From contig JACJID010000001.1 of assembly GCA_014138725.1 (NCBI GenBank), forward strand, positions 1,984,001 to 2,048,000: a DNA stretch of 64,000 nucleotides, read 5' to 3'. The position numbers were made by a program, and so were the translations under genes. The DNA is from Kutzneria viridogrisea (GTDB lineage: Bacteria; Actinomycetota; Actinomycetes; Mycobacteriales; Pseudonocardiaceae). This document shows, in pieces, positions 25,817 to 36,509 of this stretch. The notes beneath the pieces were generated by a model. That model did not search any database and had not been told where the DNA came from. It worked only from the letters and a program-made list of their open reading frames with translations. The first letter of the stretch is position 1, and every line of letters begins with the position of its first letter.

Positions 25817-28290
25817 CTCGGGACAGCGCTCTGCGGCTGCTGGGGCTGCTGCGGCGGTCACCGGTGTCCACCGGGTTCGTGCTGGTCCTGTGGGTGGTCG
25901 GCGCGGCCACCGGGACCCTGTTGACCGGCCCGTCGGACAACCTCAACGAGTACGTGGCCATCGGTGCCGGGCAGTTGGCCGAGGGCTACTGGTGGACCCC
26001 GCTGTCCTCGGCGTTCTGGTGCTCCACACTGCCCTCCTACATCGTGGTCAGCCTGCTGGTGCTGGCCATCGGCGTGCCCTCGGAACGCCTGCTGGGCCGC
26101 CGGATGACCGGGTTGGTGCTGGTGCTCGGCCAGGTGGTGGGCAGCCTGCTCACCGTCGGCGTGGTCGCACTGCTGGCGCGGACCGGGGACTACTGGCTCG
26201 TCAGCCTCAGCGAGACCTACGACGTGGGCCCCTCGCCCGCACTGGTCGGTCTGGGCGTGGTGCTCACCTACAAGCTGTCCGCGCTGTGGCGGCGCCGGTT
26301 GCGGCTGTTCCTGTTCACCGGGGTGCTCGTGCTGGCCCTGTACTCGGGTACCCTGCTGGACGTCATGCGCGTGGTGGACGCACTGCTGGGCCTCGCGCTG
26401 GGCCGGGTGCTGATCGGCCGCTCCACCGCCACCGTCGGCGCCTCCTCCCGTTCGGAGACCAAGGTGCTGGTCGCCCTGGTGGTGGCCGCCACCGCCTTCG
26501 GCCCGATCCTGACGCTGTTCTCCAAGTCCGGGTACGGTCCGTTGCAGTTCATGCAGTACATGTTCGCCTCACCCGGGGTGGGACCGGACGAGGTGCAGAA
26601 CTCCTGCAACGACCCGGCCTTGGCCGCTCAGTGCCGCCTGGCCCGGTCGCAGACCCTGGGCACGGGCTTCGGCTCGGCGATCACCTCGATCGGGCCCGCC
26701 CTGCTGCTGCTGGCCGCCGCCGAGGGCCTGCGCAGGGGACGCCGGTTCGCCTGGTGGCTGGCGCTGGTGTTCAACCTGGTGCTCGCCGTGGCCTGCGCCC
26801 TGTTCTCCCTCAGCTGGGCCGAGGAGTCGGCCGCCGCGGGGGAGCCGACCTCCAACGAGTTGCTGCTGCTGGTCGCCCCGGTCGTGGTGCCCTGCCTGGT
26901 GATCGGGCTGCTGCTGGCCACCCGGCGGTTCTTCACCGTGACCGCCCCGCGGGCCACCTACCTGCGGCTGGGTCTCGGACTGGTGGCCACCGCCGTGCTG
27001 ACCGCGGGCGGGTACCTGCTGATCGGCTACTGGGACCGCGCGCACTTCGAGCCGGTGCCCGACCTGGGCGGGCTGCTCGGCGACCTGCCCAGCCGGTACC
27101 TGCCGCCCGCCTACGCGTTCCTCAACAGCGTGGACTTCCTGCCCACCGGCGGGATCGCGCTGGTGGTGTGGGAGTTCTGCGGAGCGGTGTTCTGGGTGGT
27201 GCTGCTGATCGGGCTGCTGATCAGCTTCTGGCGGTCCCGCACCGCGGTCGACGACGAGGCCACCGCCCGCGCCAGGGCGCTGATGGTGGCCAACAGTGGC
27301 TCCTCGCTGGCGTACATGACCACCTGGCCGGGCAACCACTACTGGTTCACCGAGGACGGACGTTCGGCACTGGCCTACCGGGTCGCGGCCACCGTGGCGC
27401 TGACCACCGGCGGCCCACTGGGCGACCCGGCTGTGCATTCCGAGGCGGTGCGCGGGTTCGAGGAGTTCTGCCGCCGCAATGGTTGGACCCCGTGCCTGTA
27501 CAGCGTCACCGAGCGACTGCGGGACACGGCGGTGGACCTGGGCTGGAAGGCCGTGCAGGTGGCCGAGGACACCGTGGTGCCGCTGGCCGAGCTGGAGTTC
27601 ACCGGCAAGAAGTGGCAGGACATCCGCACCGCGCTGAACAAGGCGGGCAAGGCCGGGATCCGCGCGGAGTGGGTGAACTACCCCAGGGCGCCGCTGTCGA
27701 TCACCGACCAGGTACGGGCCATCTCCGAGGAGTGGGTGGCCGACAAGGGCATGCCGGAGATGGGCTTCACCCTGGGCGGCATGGACGAGCTCAACGACCC
27801 GGACGTGCGCTGCCTGGTCGCGGTGGACGAGCAGTGGACCGTGCACGGCATCACCAGCTGGCTGCCGGTGTACCGGGACGGTCAGGTGGTCGGCTGGACC
27901 CTGGACTTCATGCGCAGGCGTGGCAGCAGCACGTTCAAGGGCGTGATGGAGTTCCTGATCGCCTCGGCCGCGCAGCTGGTCAAGGAGGAGGGCGCGGAGT
28001 TCCTCAGCCTGTCCGGCGCCCCGCTGGCCCGGCTGGACCGGGGCGAGCAGGTCACCGCGCTGCAACGGATCCTGGACGTCACGGGCAAGGCGCTGGAACC
28101 GGTGTACGGGTTCCGCTCGCTGCTCAGCTTCAAGGCGAAGTTCCAGCCCGAGTACCTGCCGCTGTACATGGCCTACCCGGACCCGTCCGCGCTGCCCGCG
28201 ATCGGCAACGCCATCGGCCGCGCCTACCTGCCCGACCTGACCGCGCGCCAGGGACTTCGCCTGGCGCGCAAGCTGGTCAGGCTGCCGTGA
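25813..28290 (+). CDS. MprF-like membrane protein: multi-span N-terminus plus DUF2156 aminoacyl-phosphatidylglycerol synthase domain
   Basis: 825 residues from GTG 25813. Many hydrophobic helices occupy roughly residues 1-470 (for example TGFVLVLWVVGAATG, IVVSLLVLAIGV, ALVFNLVLAVACALF). The C-terminal ~330 residues form a DUF2156 domain, with SSLAYMTTWPGNHYWFTEDGRSALAYRV at its start and LSFKAKFQPEYLPLYMAYPDP at its end, as in lysyl-phosphatidylglycerol synthases that transfer amino acids from tRNA to lipid. The N-terminal topology is closer to actinobacterial rhomboid-like variants than to the canonical flippase. Likely modifies membrane lipids and so resistance to cationic peptides. The 3' end overlaps the convergent SDR by 14 bases. 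Confidence 0.82.
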   Translation: MTRDSALRLLGLLRRSPVSTGFVLVLWVVGAATGTLLTGPSDNLNEYVAIGAGQLAEGYWWTPLSSAFWCSTLPSYIVVSLLVLAIGVPSERLLGRRMTGLVLVLGQVVGSLLTVGVVALLARTGDYWLVSLSETYDVGPSPALVGLGVVLTYKLSALWRRRLRLFLFTGVLVLALYSGTLLDVMRVVDALLGLALGRVLIGRSTATVGASSRSETKVLVALVVAATAFGPILTLFSKSGYGPLQFMQYMFASPGVGPDEVQNSCNDPALAAQCRLARSQTLGTGFGSAITSIGPALLLLAAAEGLRRGRRFAWWLALVFNLVLAVACALFSLSWAEESAAAGEPTSNELLLLVAPVVVPCLVIGLLLATRRFFTVTAPRATYLRLGLGLVATAVLTAGGYLLIGYWDRAHFEPVPDLGGLLGDLPSRYLPPAYAFLNSVDFLPTGGIALVVWEFCGAVFWVVLLIGLLISFWRSRTAVDDEATARARALMVANSGSSLAYMTTWPGNHYWFTEDGRSALAYRVAATVALTTGGPLGDPAVHSEAVRGFEEFCRRNGWTPCLYSVTERLRDTAVDLGWKAVQVAEDTVVPLAELEFTGKKWQDIRTALNKAGKAGIRAEWVNYPRAPLSITDQVRAISEEWVADKGMPEMGFTLGGMDELNDPDVRCLVAVDEQWTVHGITSWLPVYRDGQVVGWTLDFMRRRGSSTFKGVMEFLIASAAQLVKEEGAEFLSLSGAPLARLDRGEQVTALQRILDVTGKALEPVYGFRSLLSFKAKFQPEYLPLYMAYPDPSALPAIGNAIGRAYLPDLTARQGLRLARKLVRLP

Positions 28291-29158
28291 ACCGGTAGCC
28301 CACGCCGGTCAGCTCCTCGGACAGCGTCCACAGCCTGCGGGCGCTGTCCAGGTCCCTCGCCCGGGCCGATGGCCGCTCCAGGCGGGGCGATCCCTTGGAG
28401 CGCACCAGGTTGCCGGGGCCGTAGAGCTGGCCGCCGCGCACCGAGGGCACGGTCGCCGCGTACAGGGAGGGCAGCGCCCCGGCCGCCATGTCCTGGATCA
28501 GCGGCTTGGTCAGCACGTCCAGCACGGCGTTGCCGGTGGTGTCCATGGCGAAACCCGGGTGCGCGGCCACGCTGATCGCCTCGTGCCCGGCGAGCCTGCG
28601 GTCCAGTTCCAGCGCGAACAGCAGGTTCGCCAGTTTGGACCGGCTGTAGGCGCGGCTGCTGTTGTAGTCGGTCTGCTGCGGGTCTGCGAAGTCGAAACCG
28701 AAGAGCCGGTGCGCGATGCTGGTCACCGACACGACCCGCGCGCCCGGCCGTCGCAGCAGGGCGGGCAGCAGCAGACCGGTCAGCGCGAAGTGGCCCAGGT
28801 GGTTCGTGCCGAACTGCGCCTCGAACCCGTCCTTGGTGAGCCTGCGCTTGGACACAAACTTCTCGCCCGCGTTGTTCACCAGCAGGTCGATACCCTCGTG
28901 CGCGGCCAGCAACTCGGCGGCCCGCTCCCGGACCCCGCCCAGGTCGGCCAGGTCGAGCAGCACCAGGTCCACCTTGGCCGAGGGTGATTCGCCGAGGATG
29001 CGCGCCACCGCCCGCTGACCGCGCTCGGCGTTGCGGCTGCCAAGCAGCACGTGGGCCCCGTGCGCGGCAAGGTGGCGCGCGGTGTGCAGGCCGATACCGC
29101 TGTTCGCGCCGGTGATCAGCGCCGTCTTGCCGGTCAGGTCGGGGATCCAGGTTGTCAC
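28277..29158 (-). CDS. Short-chain dehydrogenase/reductase, retinol-dehydrogenase-like
   Basis: 293 residues of the SDR family: cofactor motif TGANSGIG at residues 16-23, NNAG near 94, catalytic Ser in SVTSIAHR near 147 and YSRSK (YxxxK) near 170. Extended C-terminus, as in the RDH/WW-oxidoreductase subgroup. NADP(H) preference is suggested by the SRN after the second strand. Substrate unknown. It is divergent from the TetR gene at 29223; the gap contains one palindrome, so the pair is probably a regulator-target unit. Confidence 0.85.
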   Translation of the reverse strand: MTTWIPDLTGKTALITGANSGIGLHTARHLAAHGAHVLLGSRNAERGQRAVARILGESPSAKVDLVLLDLADLGGVRERAAELLAAHEGIDLLVNNAGEKFVSKRRLTKDGFEAQFGTNHLGHFALTGLLLPALLRRPGARVVSVTSIAHRLFGFDFADPQQTDYNSSRAYSRSKLANLLFALELDRRLAGHEAISVAAHPGFAMDTTGNAVLDVLTKPLIQDMAAGALPSLYAATVPSVRGGQLYGPGNLVRSKGSPRLERPSARARDLDSARRLWTLSEELTGVGYRFTAA

Positions 29159-29168
29159 CCGTCAAAAA

Positions 29169-29183
29169 TGGCAGACGCTGCCA
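29169..29183. promoter_or_regulatory. Palindromic operator between SDR and TetR genes
   Basis: TGGCAG-ACG-CTGCCA, a perfect 15-bp inverted repeat in the 64-base gap between divergent starts (29158 and 29223). Placement and size fit a TetR-type operator controlling both genes. Confidence 0.55.
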
Positions 29184-29222
29184 CATGGCGTCAACTGACA
29201 GGCTGGTGGCTATGCTGGGCGG

Positions 29223-29786
29223 GTGAAGGACCTGTGCGGGCTGCGCGAGCGCAAGAAGCAGCGGACCAGGGCCGCCCTGGTCGACGCGGCACTGGACCTG
29301 TTCGAGCGCAAGGGTTTCGAGGCCACCACCGTGGAGGAGATCGCCGCCGCCGCCGAGGTCTCACCCCGCACCTTCTTCCGGTACTTCACCGCCAAGGAGG
29401 GCGCCGTGCTCGCCGTGCAGGAGGAGGAGTACCAGGCGCTGCTCACCGAGCTTGCGACCCGCCCCGGCGACCTGCGCGGGGCCCTGCTCGCGGTGGTCGA
29501 CCGAGGTGGGCAGGACGGTCGGTCCCGCCGCGTGCAGGAGCTGGTGGCCGCCACACCCGCGCTGCGGGCGACCAGCCTGGACCGGTCCGCGGCCCAGGAA
29601 CGTGAGCTGGCCGAGCAGTTGGTGCCCAGGTCGGCGACCGAGCAGGAGCGCCTGCGAGCCCGGCTCGCGGTGGCCGTGACGTTCAGCGCGATCCGGGTGG
29701 CCGTCGAATGCTGGCTGGCGACCCCCGGTACGCCGTGTTCCCAGCACGTGCTCGCCGCGCTGGCGGTGCTGGACGAGCCCCGCTGA
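29223..29786 (+). CDS. TetR-family regulator
   Basis: 187 residues from GTG 29223. The N-terminal HTH contains KKQRTRAALVDAALDLFERKGFEATTVEEIAAAAEVSPRTFFRYF, a very typical TetR DNA-binding domain. The C-terminal domain is helical and unremarkable. The adjacent divergent SDR and the palindrome at 29169 make autoregulation with the SDR likely. Convergent with the 5'-3' exonuclease gene across a repeat-rich gap. Confidence 0.87.
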   Translation: MKDLCGLRERKKQRTRAALVDAALDLFERKGFEATTVEEIAAAAEVSPRTFFRYFTAKEGAVLAVQEEEYQALLTELATRPGDLRGALLAVVDRGGQDGRSRRVQELVAATPALRATSLDRSAAQERELAEQLVPRSATEQERLRARLAVAVTFSAIRVAVECWLATPGTPCSQHVLAALAVLDEPR

Positions 29787-29809
29787 CCCACCCCGTGCCG
29801 ACCAAGGCA

Positions 29810-29922
29810 GCGCGTGTCGGCGCTTCCGGTACCGCGTGTCGGACGTTCCGGTACACCGTCTTACCCGCTGGGAAAACGCCCGCCGAGCGCGAACACGCGG
29901 TACACGAAGCGCCGACACGCGC
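29810..29922. repeat. Intergenic 22-bp repeat cluster forming a large inverted repeat (BIME/REP-like)
   Basis: Two direct copies, 29811-29832 and 29833-29854 (both start CGCGTGTCGG and end TTCCGGTAC, 20 of 22 bases identical), face an inverted copy at 29900-29921. The outer copy pairs with the inverted one: 17 perfect base pairs (29810-29826 with 29906-29922), a two-base bulge, then 11 more (29829-29839 with 29893-29903). It lies in the 151-base gap between two converging genes, a place where such an element could act as a bidirectional terminator or mRNA-end stabiliser. Confidence 0.7.
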
Positions 29923-29937
29923 GGGGTTGGGGATGGG

Positions 29938-30885
29938 TCAGTTCCGGCGTAGGGCGGCGATGAGTCGGTCGACGGAGGTGCCAAGGCCCCACTGGCGCTT
30001 GAGGTCGAGCAGGCGTGCCTCGTCGGCGGGGGCGGCGGGCACGGCGTCGGCGCGGTCGAGCACCACCGGTGCGTCGGTGGCGACACGCACGACGGTCGGC
30101 GCGGCCGCGAGGTAGCCGGCGGCCTCGGTCATCTTGGTCCGCACGCGGGCGCTGAGCCTGCGGTCCCTGCCGTCGTACACGGCGGCGACCAGTGCCTCCA
30201 GCGAGCCGAATTCGGTGATCAGCTTGGCGGCGGTCTTCTCCCCGATGCCGGCCACCCCGGGCAGGCCGTCGGAGGGGTCGCCGCGCAGCACGGCCATGTC
30301 GGCGTAGGCGACCCCGGCGTACTCGGCGGGCAGCGCGTACTTCTCCGCCAGCTCGCGGGGCCCGATCACCTCTGCCTTGGCCCAGCCGCGGCCGACGTAG
30401 ACCACCACGGCGGGCGTGGGCGTGTCGCGCACGACCTGGAACAGGTCCCGGTCCCCGGTGACGACCTCGACCGGGTCGGCGGTCTCGGCGGCGGCCAGCG
30501 CGCCGATCACGTCGTCGGCCTCGTAGCCGGTGGCCTCGGCGGTGGCGATGCCCGCGGCGTCCAGCACGTCGAGGATGATCGGCACCTGCGGGGTCAGCGT
30601 GTCGGGCACCAACTCCTCCGCGCCGCCCTCGGCGACCCGGTGCGCCTTGTACGAGGGCAGGGCGGCGACCCGGAACTCCGGCCGCCAGTCGGCGTCCAGG
30701 CAGGCGACCAGCCTGCTGGGCCCGCGGTCGAGCAGGATCCTGGCCACGGTGTCGGTGAACCCGCGCACCGCGTTGACCGGAGTGCCGTCGGGAGCGGTCA
30801 TCGACTCCGGCAACGCGTAGAACGACCGGAAGTACAGGCTGGCCGAGTCCATCAGCACCAGGGGAGCAGTCACCGGACAAGTCAA
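29938..30885 (-). CDS. 5'-3' exonuclease (PolA N-terminal/FEN-like), Rv2090 type
   Basis: 315 residues. FEN/XPG-type motifs: LVLMDSASLYFRSFYAL at the N-terminus, PSYKAHR, GYEADDVIGALA near residue 118, VVTGDRDLFQVV near 140, and the helix-hairpin-helix region GDPSDGLPGVAGIGEKTAAKLI near 207. Acidic residues for two metal ions are all present. It removes 5' flaps or RNA primers. It is a stand-alone version of the domain missing from the polymerase at 14857, and its position next to the M24 peptidase and helY matches the mycobacterial order. Confidence 0.9.
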   Translation of the reverse strand: MTCPVTAPLVLMDSASLYFRSFYALPESMTAPDGTPVNAVRGFTDTVARILLDRGPSRLVACLDADWRPEFRVAALPSYKAHRVAEGGAEELVPDTLTPQVPIILDVLDAAGIATAEATGYEADDVIGALAAAETADPVEVVTGDRDLFQVVRDTPTPAVVVYVGRGWAKAEVIGPRELAEKYALPAEYAGVAYADMAVLRGDPSDGLPGVAGIGEKTAAKLITEFGSLEALVAAVYDGRDRRLSARVRTKMTEAAGYLAAAPTVVRVATDAPVVLDRADAVPAAPADEARLLDLKRQWGLGTSVDRLIAALRRN

Positions 30886-30902
30886 CCAGGTGGGACGAGC
30901 CG

Positions 30903-31196
30903 TCAGGCAACCACGTCGGGGGTGCGGTCACCTGACGGCTCGGGCTTGGTGGGCACGCTGCGCCGCACGATCGTGACGTTGGCCGAGCGCAGCGCGTCGT
31001 CCTCCGCGCGCGGGCTGGGCAGCGGGGGCGCCAGCTGCCCGGCTTCGGCCAGTTCACGCAGCATGCGCTCGGTGGTGCGCCGGGAACGCCACAGGCTCAG
31101 CGGTCTGGTCAGCACGCGCGCCGGGGCGGGGTTGAGGATGCGCACCCAGCAGCCAGCCGCGACCAACCCGAGGGCTGAGATCCACAGTACGTGCAT
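30903..31196 (-). CDS. Small membrane protein, unknown function
   Basis: 97 residues from ATG 31196, chosen because AAGGGG lies six bases upstream; the open frame continues to 31385 but overlaps the promoter of the neighbouring gene. One hydrophobic helix (HVLWISALGLVAAGCWVRIL) at the very N-terminus could be an anchor, followed by a basic, cytoplasmic tail (RPLSLWRSRRTTERMLRELAEAGQ). I do not recognise a family. It ends 18 bases upstream of the exonuclease start on the same strand and may be co-transcribed with it. Confidence 0.6.
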   Translation of the reverse strand: MHVLWISALGLVAAGCWVRILNPAPARVLTRPLSLWRSRRTTERMLRELAEAGQLAPPLPSPRAEDDALRSANVTIVRRSVPTKPEPSGDRTPDVVA

Positions 31197-31374
31197 GGCG
31201 TACCCCTTGCGGTGACTCTGCGTGCAACTTTCCCTGCTGGTTGAAAACTTGAGCACCCAATCGGGTGACATAGATGGAGTTAACAGGGCGCGGGCGGTAA
31301 AAGACATCCGCCATCTGGACGCCTCTCGACCACCCCGGATGGTCAAGTCGATCAGCGGACTACGCTCTGAGACC

Positions 31375-32508
31375 ATGTCTGCCACCTCCGCCGGCCTGGA
31401 TGTCCAGGCCCTGCAAGCGCGGCTGACCCGCGCCGCCGCGGCCGCCGCATCCGCCCAGGTCGACGCCCTGCTGGTGTCGCCAGGCGCGGACCTGCGCTAC
31501 CTGCTCGGCGCGGGCGGCTCCTCCTTCGAGCGGCTCACCTGCCTGGTGCTGCCCGCGCAGGGCGTGCCGACCCTGGTGGTGCCCAAGCTGGAGCAGCCCG
31601 GCTACGCCGAGGTGCCCACCGCCGAGCTCGGGGTCCAGGTCGCCACCTGGGTGGACGGGGAGGACCCGTACGGCCTGGTGGCCGGGCTGCTCGACGCGCC
31701 GGGCCGGATCGCGGTGACCGAGGGCATGTCGGCGCTGCACACCCTGAACCTGCGCGACGCGATGCCGGGGGCCCACCAGCAACTGGCCGGGCCGGTGCTG
31801 CGCGAGCTGCGCATGCGCAAGGACGCAGCGGAGATCGCGGCGCTGCGCCGGGCCGGAGAGGCCATCGACCGGGTGCACGCCAGGATGGGTGAGTGGCTGC
31901 GCCCCGGCCGCACCGAGGCCGCCGCGGCCCAGGACATCGCCGCCGCGATCCTGGCCGAGGGGCACGCCACCGTGGAGTTCGTGATCGTCGGCTCCGGGCC
32001 GAACGGGGCGAGCCCGCACCACGAGGTCTCCGAGCGGGTGCTGGCGGCCGGGGACGTGGTGGTCATCGACATCGGCGGCATGACCCCGGAGGGCTACAAC
32101 TCCGACTCGACCCGGGTCTACTCGCTGGGTGAGCCCGCGCACGAGGACGTGGCCGCCACCTACGCGGTGCTGCAGCGGGCCCAGCGCGCCGCGGTGGACG
32201 CGGTGCGCGCCGGGGTGAGCGCCGAATCGGTGGACGCCGCCGCGCGGGAGGTCATCACCGAGGCGGGCTTCGGCGAGTACTTCGTGCACCGCACCGGCCA
32301 CGGCATCGGGCTGGACGTGCACGAGGACCCGTACATCGTGGCGGGCAACGAGCTGGTGCTGGAGGCGGGCATGGCGTTCAGCATCGAGCCCGGCATCTAC
32401 CTGCCCGGCCGCTGGGGCGCGCGCATCGAGGACATCGTGGTGGCCACCGAGGACGGGGTGCTGAACCTGAACAACCAGCCGCACGGCCTGGTGGTGCTTC
32501 CCGCGTGA
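31375..32508 (+). CDS. pepE: M24-family Xaa-Pro dipeptidase (PepE/PepQ-like)
   Basis: 377 residues from ATG 31375. The creatinase-like N-terminal domain (~1-140) precedes a pita-bread catalytic domain with all five metal ligands: Asp in VVIDIGG, Asp in SDSTRVYS, His in HRTGHGIGLDVHE, Glu in SIEPGIY and Glu in IEDIVVATED. It would cleave Xaa-Pro dipeptides in the cytoplasm. The homologue in M. tuberculosis (Rv2089c) sits next to the Rv2090 exonuclease in the same relative orientation. It overlaps the downstream Lrp gene by four bases. Confidence 0.88.
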   Translation: MSATSAGLDVQALQARLTRAAAAAASAQVDALLVSPGADLRYLLGAGGSSFERLTCLVLPAQGVPTLVVPKLEQPGYAEVPTAELGVQVATWVDGEDPYGLVAGLLDAPGRIAVTEGMSALHTLNLRDAMPGAHQQLAGPVLRELRMRKDAAEIAALRRAGEAIDRVHARMGEWLRPGRTEAAAAQDIAAAILAEGHATVEFVIVGSGPNGASPHHEVSERVLAAGDVVVIDIGGMTPEGYNSDSTRVYSLGEPAHEDVAATYAVLQRAQRAAVDAVRAGVSAESVDAAAREVITEAGFGEYFVHRTGHGIGLDVHEDPYIVAGNELVLEAGMAFSIEPGIYLPGRWGARIEDIVVATEDGVLNLNNQPHGLVVLPA

Positions 32509-32960
32509 CCGCCAGTCCGCTTGAGCCGATCGACCGGGCGATCCTGCGCGAGCTCACGGTGGACGGCCGGTGCAGCTTCACCGACCTGGCCGAGCGAGTC
32601 GGGCTGAGCGTGTCCGCGGTGCACCAGCGGGTACGCAGGCTGGAGGCGCGCGGCGTGCTCAAGGGCTACGCCGCCGTGCTGGACGGCGAGCAGATCGGCC
32701 TGCCGCTCACGGCGTTCATCTCGCTGACGCCGATCGACCCGGCCGCCCCGGACGACTACCCGCAGCGGCTGGAGCACCTGACCCAGATCGAGGCGTGCTA
32801 CTCGGTGGCCGGGGACGCCTCCTACGTGGTCAAGGTCCGGGTGGCCGGGCCGACCGCGCTGGAGGAGCTGCTGCGGCAGATCCGCGAGCTGGCGCACGTG
32901 TCCACCCGTACCACCGTGGTGCTGTCCACTCCGTACGAGGACCGCCCGCCGGGCCTCTGA
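32505..32960 (+). CDS. Lrp/AsnC-family regulator
   Basis: 151 residues. N-terminal winged HTH (LEPIDRAILRELTVDGRCSFTDLAERVGLSVSAVHQRVRRLEARGVLKGY) followed by a RAM/AsnC ligand domain with VAGDASYVVKVRV. Such proteins sense amino acids and often control amino-acid or peptide metabolism; coupling by a GTGA overlap to the dipeptidase suggests the pair responds to peptide-derived amino acids. A strong terminator follows 74 bases downstream. Confidence 0.9.
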   Translation: MTASPLEPIDRAILRELTVDGRCSFTDLAERVGLSVSAVHQRVRRLEARGVLKGYAAVLDGEQIGLPLTAFISLTPIDPAAPDDYPQRLEHLTQIEACYSVAGDASYVVKVRVAGPTALEELLRQIRELAHVSTRTTVVLSTPYEDRPPGL

Positions 32961-33033
32961 CATCCCATCATCACTCGTTGGGTCGATGTGGTTGCGCCGC
33001 GTAACGGGCAGAGTGGTTCTGGTCGGGGAACGG

Positions 33034-33080
33034 GCCGCCGTTCTCGTGGATGGGGGTCCACGAGAACGGCGGCTTTCTGT
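33034..33080 (+). terminator. Strong rho-independent terminator after the pepE-lrp pair
   Basis: A perfect 17-bp stem (33034-33050 with 33057-33073; arm GCCGCCGTTCTCGTGGA), six-base loop, then TTTCTGTTT. It ends the pepE-lrp transcript and isolates the following biosynthetic operon. Confidence 0.85.
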
Positions 33081-33252
33081 TTGCCCAGCGCCAGGCCCGC
33101 CGGGAGTGCCGCGTTGCCCGACTGACCTCGGTGTGGTGCGCGGAGGGGCAGACATCCCAGCGCGAGCCGGTCATCGGACGATCCCAGGCGGTGACTCCGC
33201 GTGCACGGCGGTCGGGGTTTCACACTTGACCGGGCCTCGCCGGAAGTGATCA

Positions 33253-33280
33253 CGCAACCATACGGTGGCGTATGGTTGCG
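33253..33280. promoter_or_regulatory. 28-bp inverted repeat upstream of the biosynthetic operon
   Basis: Perfect 12-bp arms CGCAACCATACG and CGTATGGTTGCG around GTGG. There is no T-run after it, so an operator is more likely than a terminator. The 12-bp half-site is long enough for a dimeric activator or a TetR/LacI-type protein. Confidence 0.5.
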
Positions 33281-33284
33281 CAGA

Positions 33285-33300
33285 AGTGACCTGGATCACA
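33285..33300. promoter_or_regulatory. CRP/FNR-like palindrome 1
   Basis: AGTGACCTGGATCACA: near-perfect match to the TGTGA-N6-TCACA class recognised by CRP/FNR proteins. Located 71 bp (centre to centre) upstream of a second, better copy. Confidence 0.45.
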
Positions 33301-33355
33301 CCCGCTTTATCATTCCCGTGTTATTGATACAAGGCCTGCCTGTAAAACAGTAGAT

Positions 33356-33371
33356 TGTGATCCTGGTCACA
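33356..33371. promoter_or_regulatory. CRP/FNR-like palindrome 2
   Basis: TGTGATCCTGGTCACA: exact TGTGA-N6-TCACA, and it also fits the GTG-N6-GNCAC form reported for actinobacterial Crp. It lies 105 bases before the first gene of the operon. AT-rich, promoter-like sequence lies between the two sites. Confidence 0.55.
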
Positions 33372-33475
33372 TTGAGGGTATCTTGTTGTTCTCGCCAAGC
33401 TTGACCGTGCTCGCCGGGCGTCCTGTCGCCGGCGGGCTACTGGGGAGCGGTAAACGCGGATGACTGGGGATAGTC

Positions 33476-36505
<3,030 letters not shown>

Positions 36506-36509
<4 letters not shown>

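Larger units (their letters stand above)
33081..33475. other. Long intergenic regulatory region before the biosynthetic operon
   Basis: About 395 bases without a convincing gene. The first part (33081-33250) is GC-rich and shows nothing I can identify. The second part (33250-33475) is visibly more AT-rich and carries a 12-bp inverted repeat and two CRP-like palindromes, listed separately. I see no protein-coding signature on either strand; this is probably the control region of the operon starting at 33476. Confidence 0.6.

Noticed and set aside
32986-33249. 87-codon plus-strand frame after the Lrp gene
   Set aside because: It spans the terminator hairpin, and its residues show no conserved pattern.
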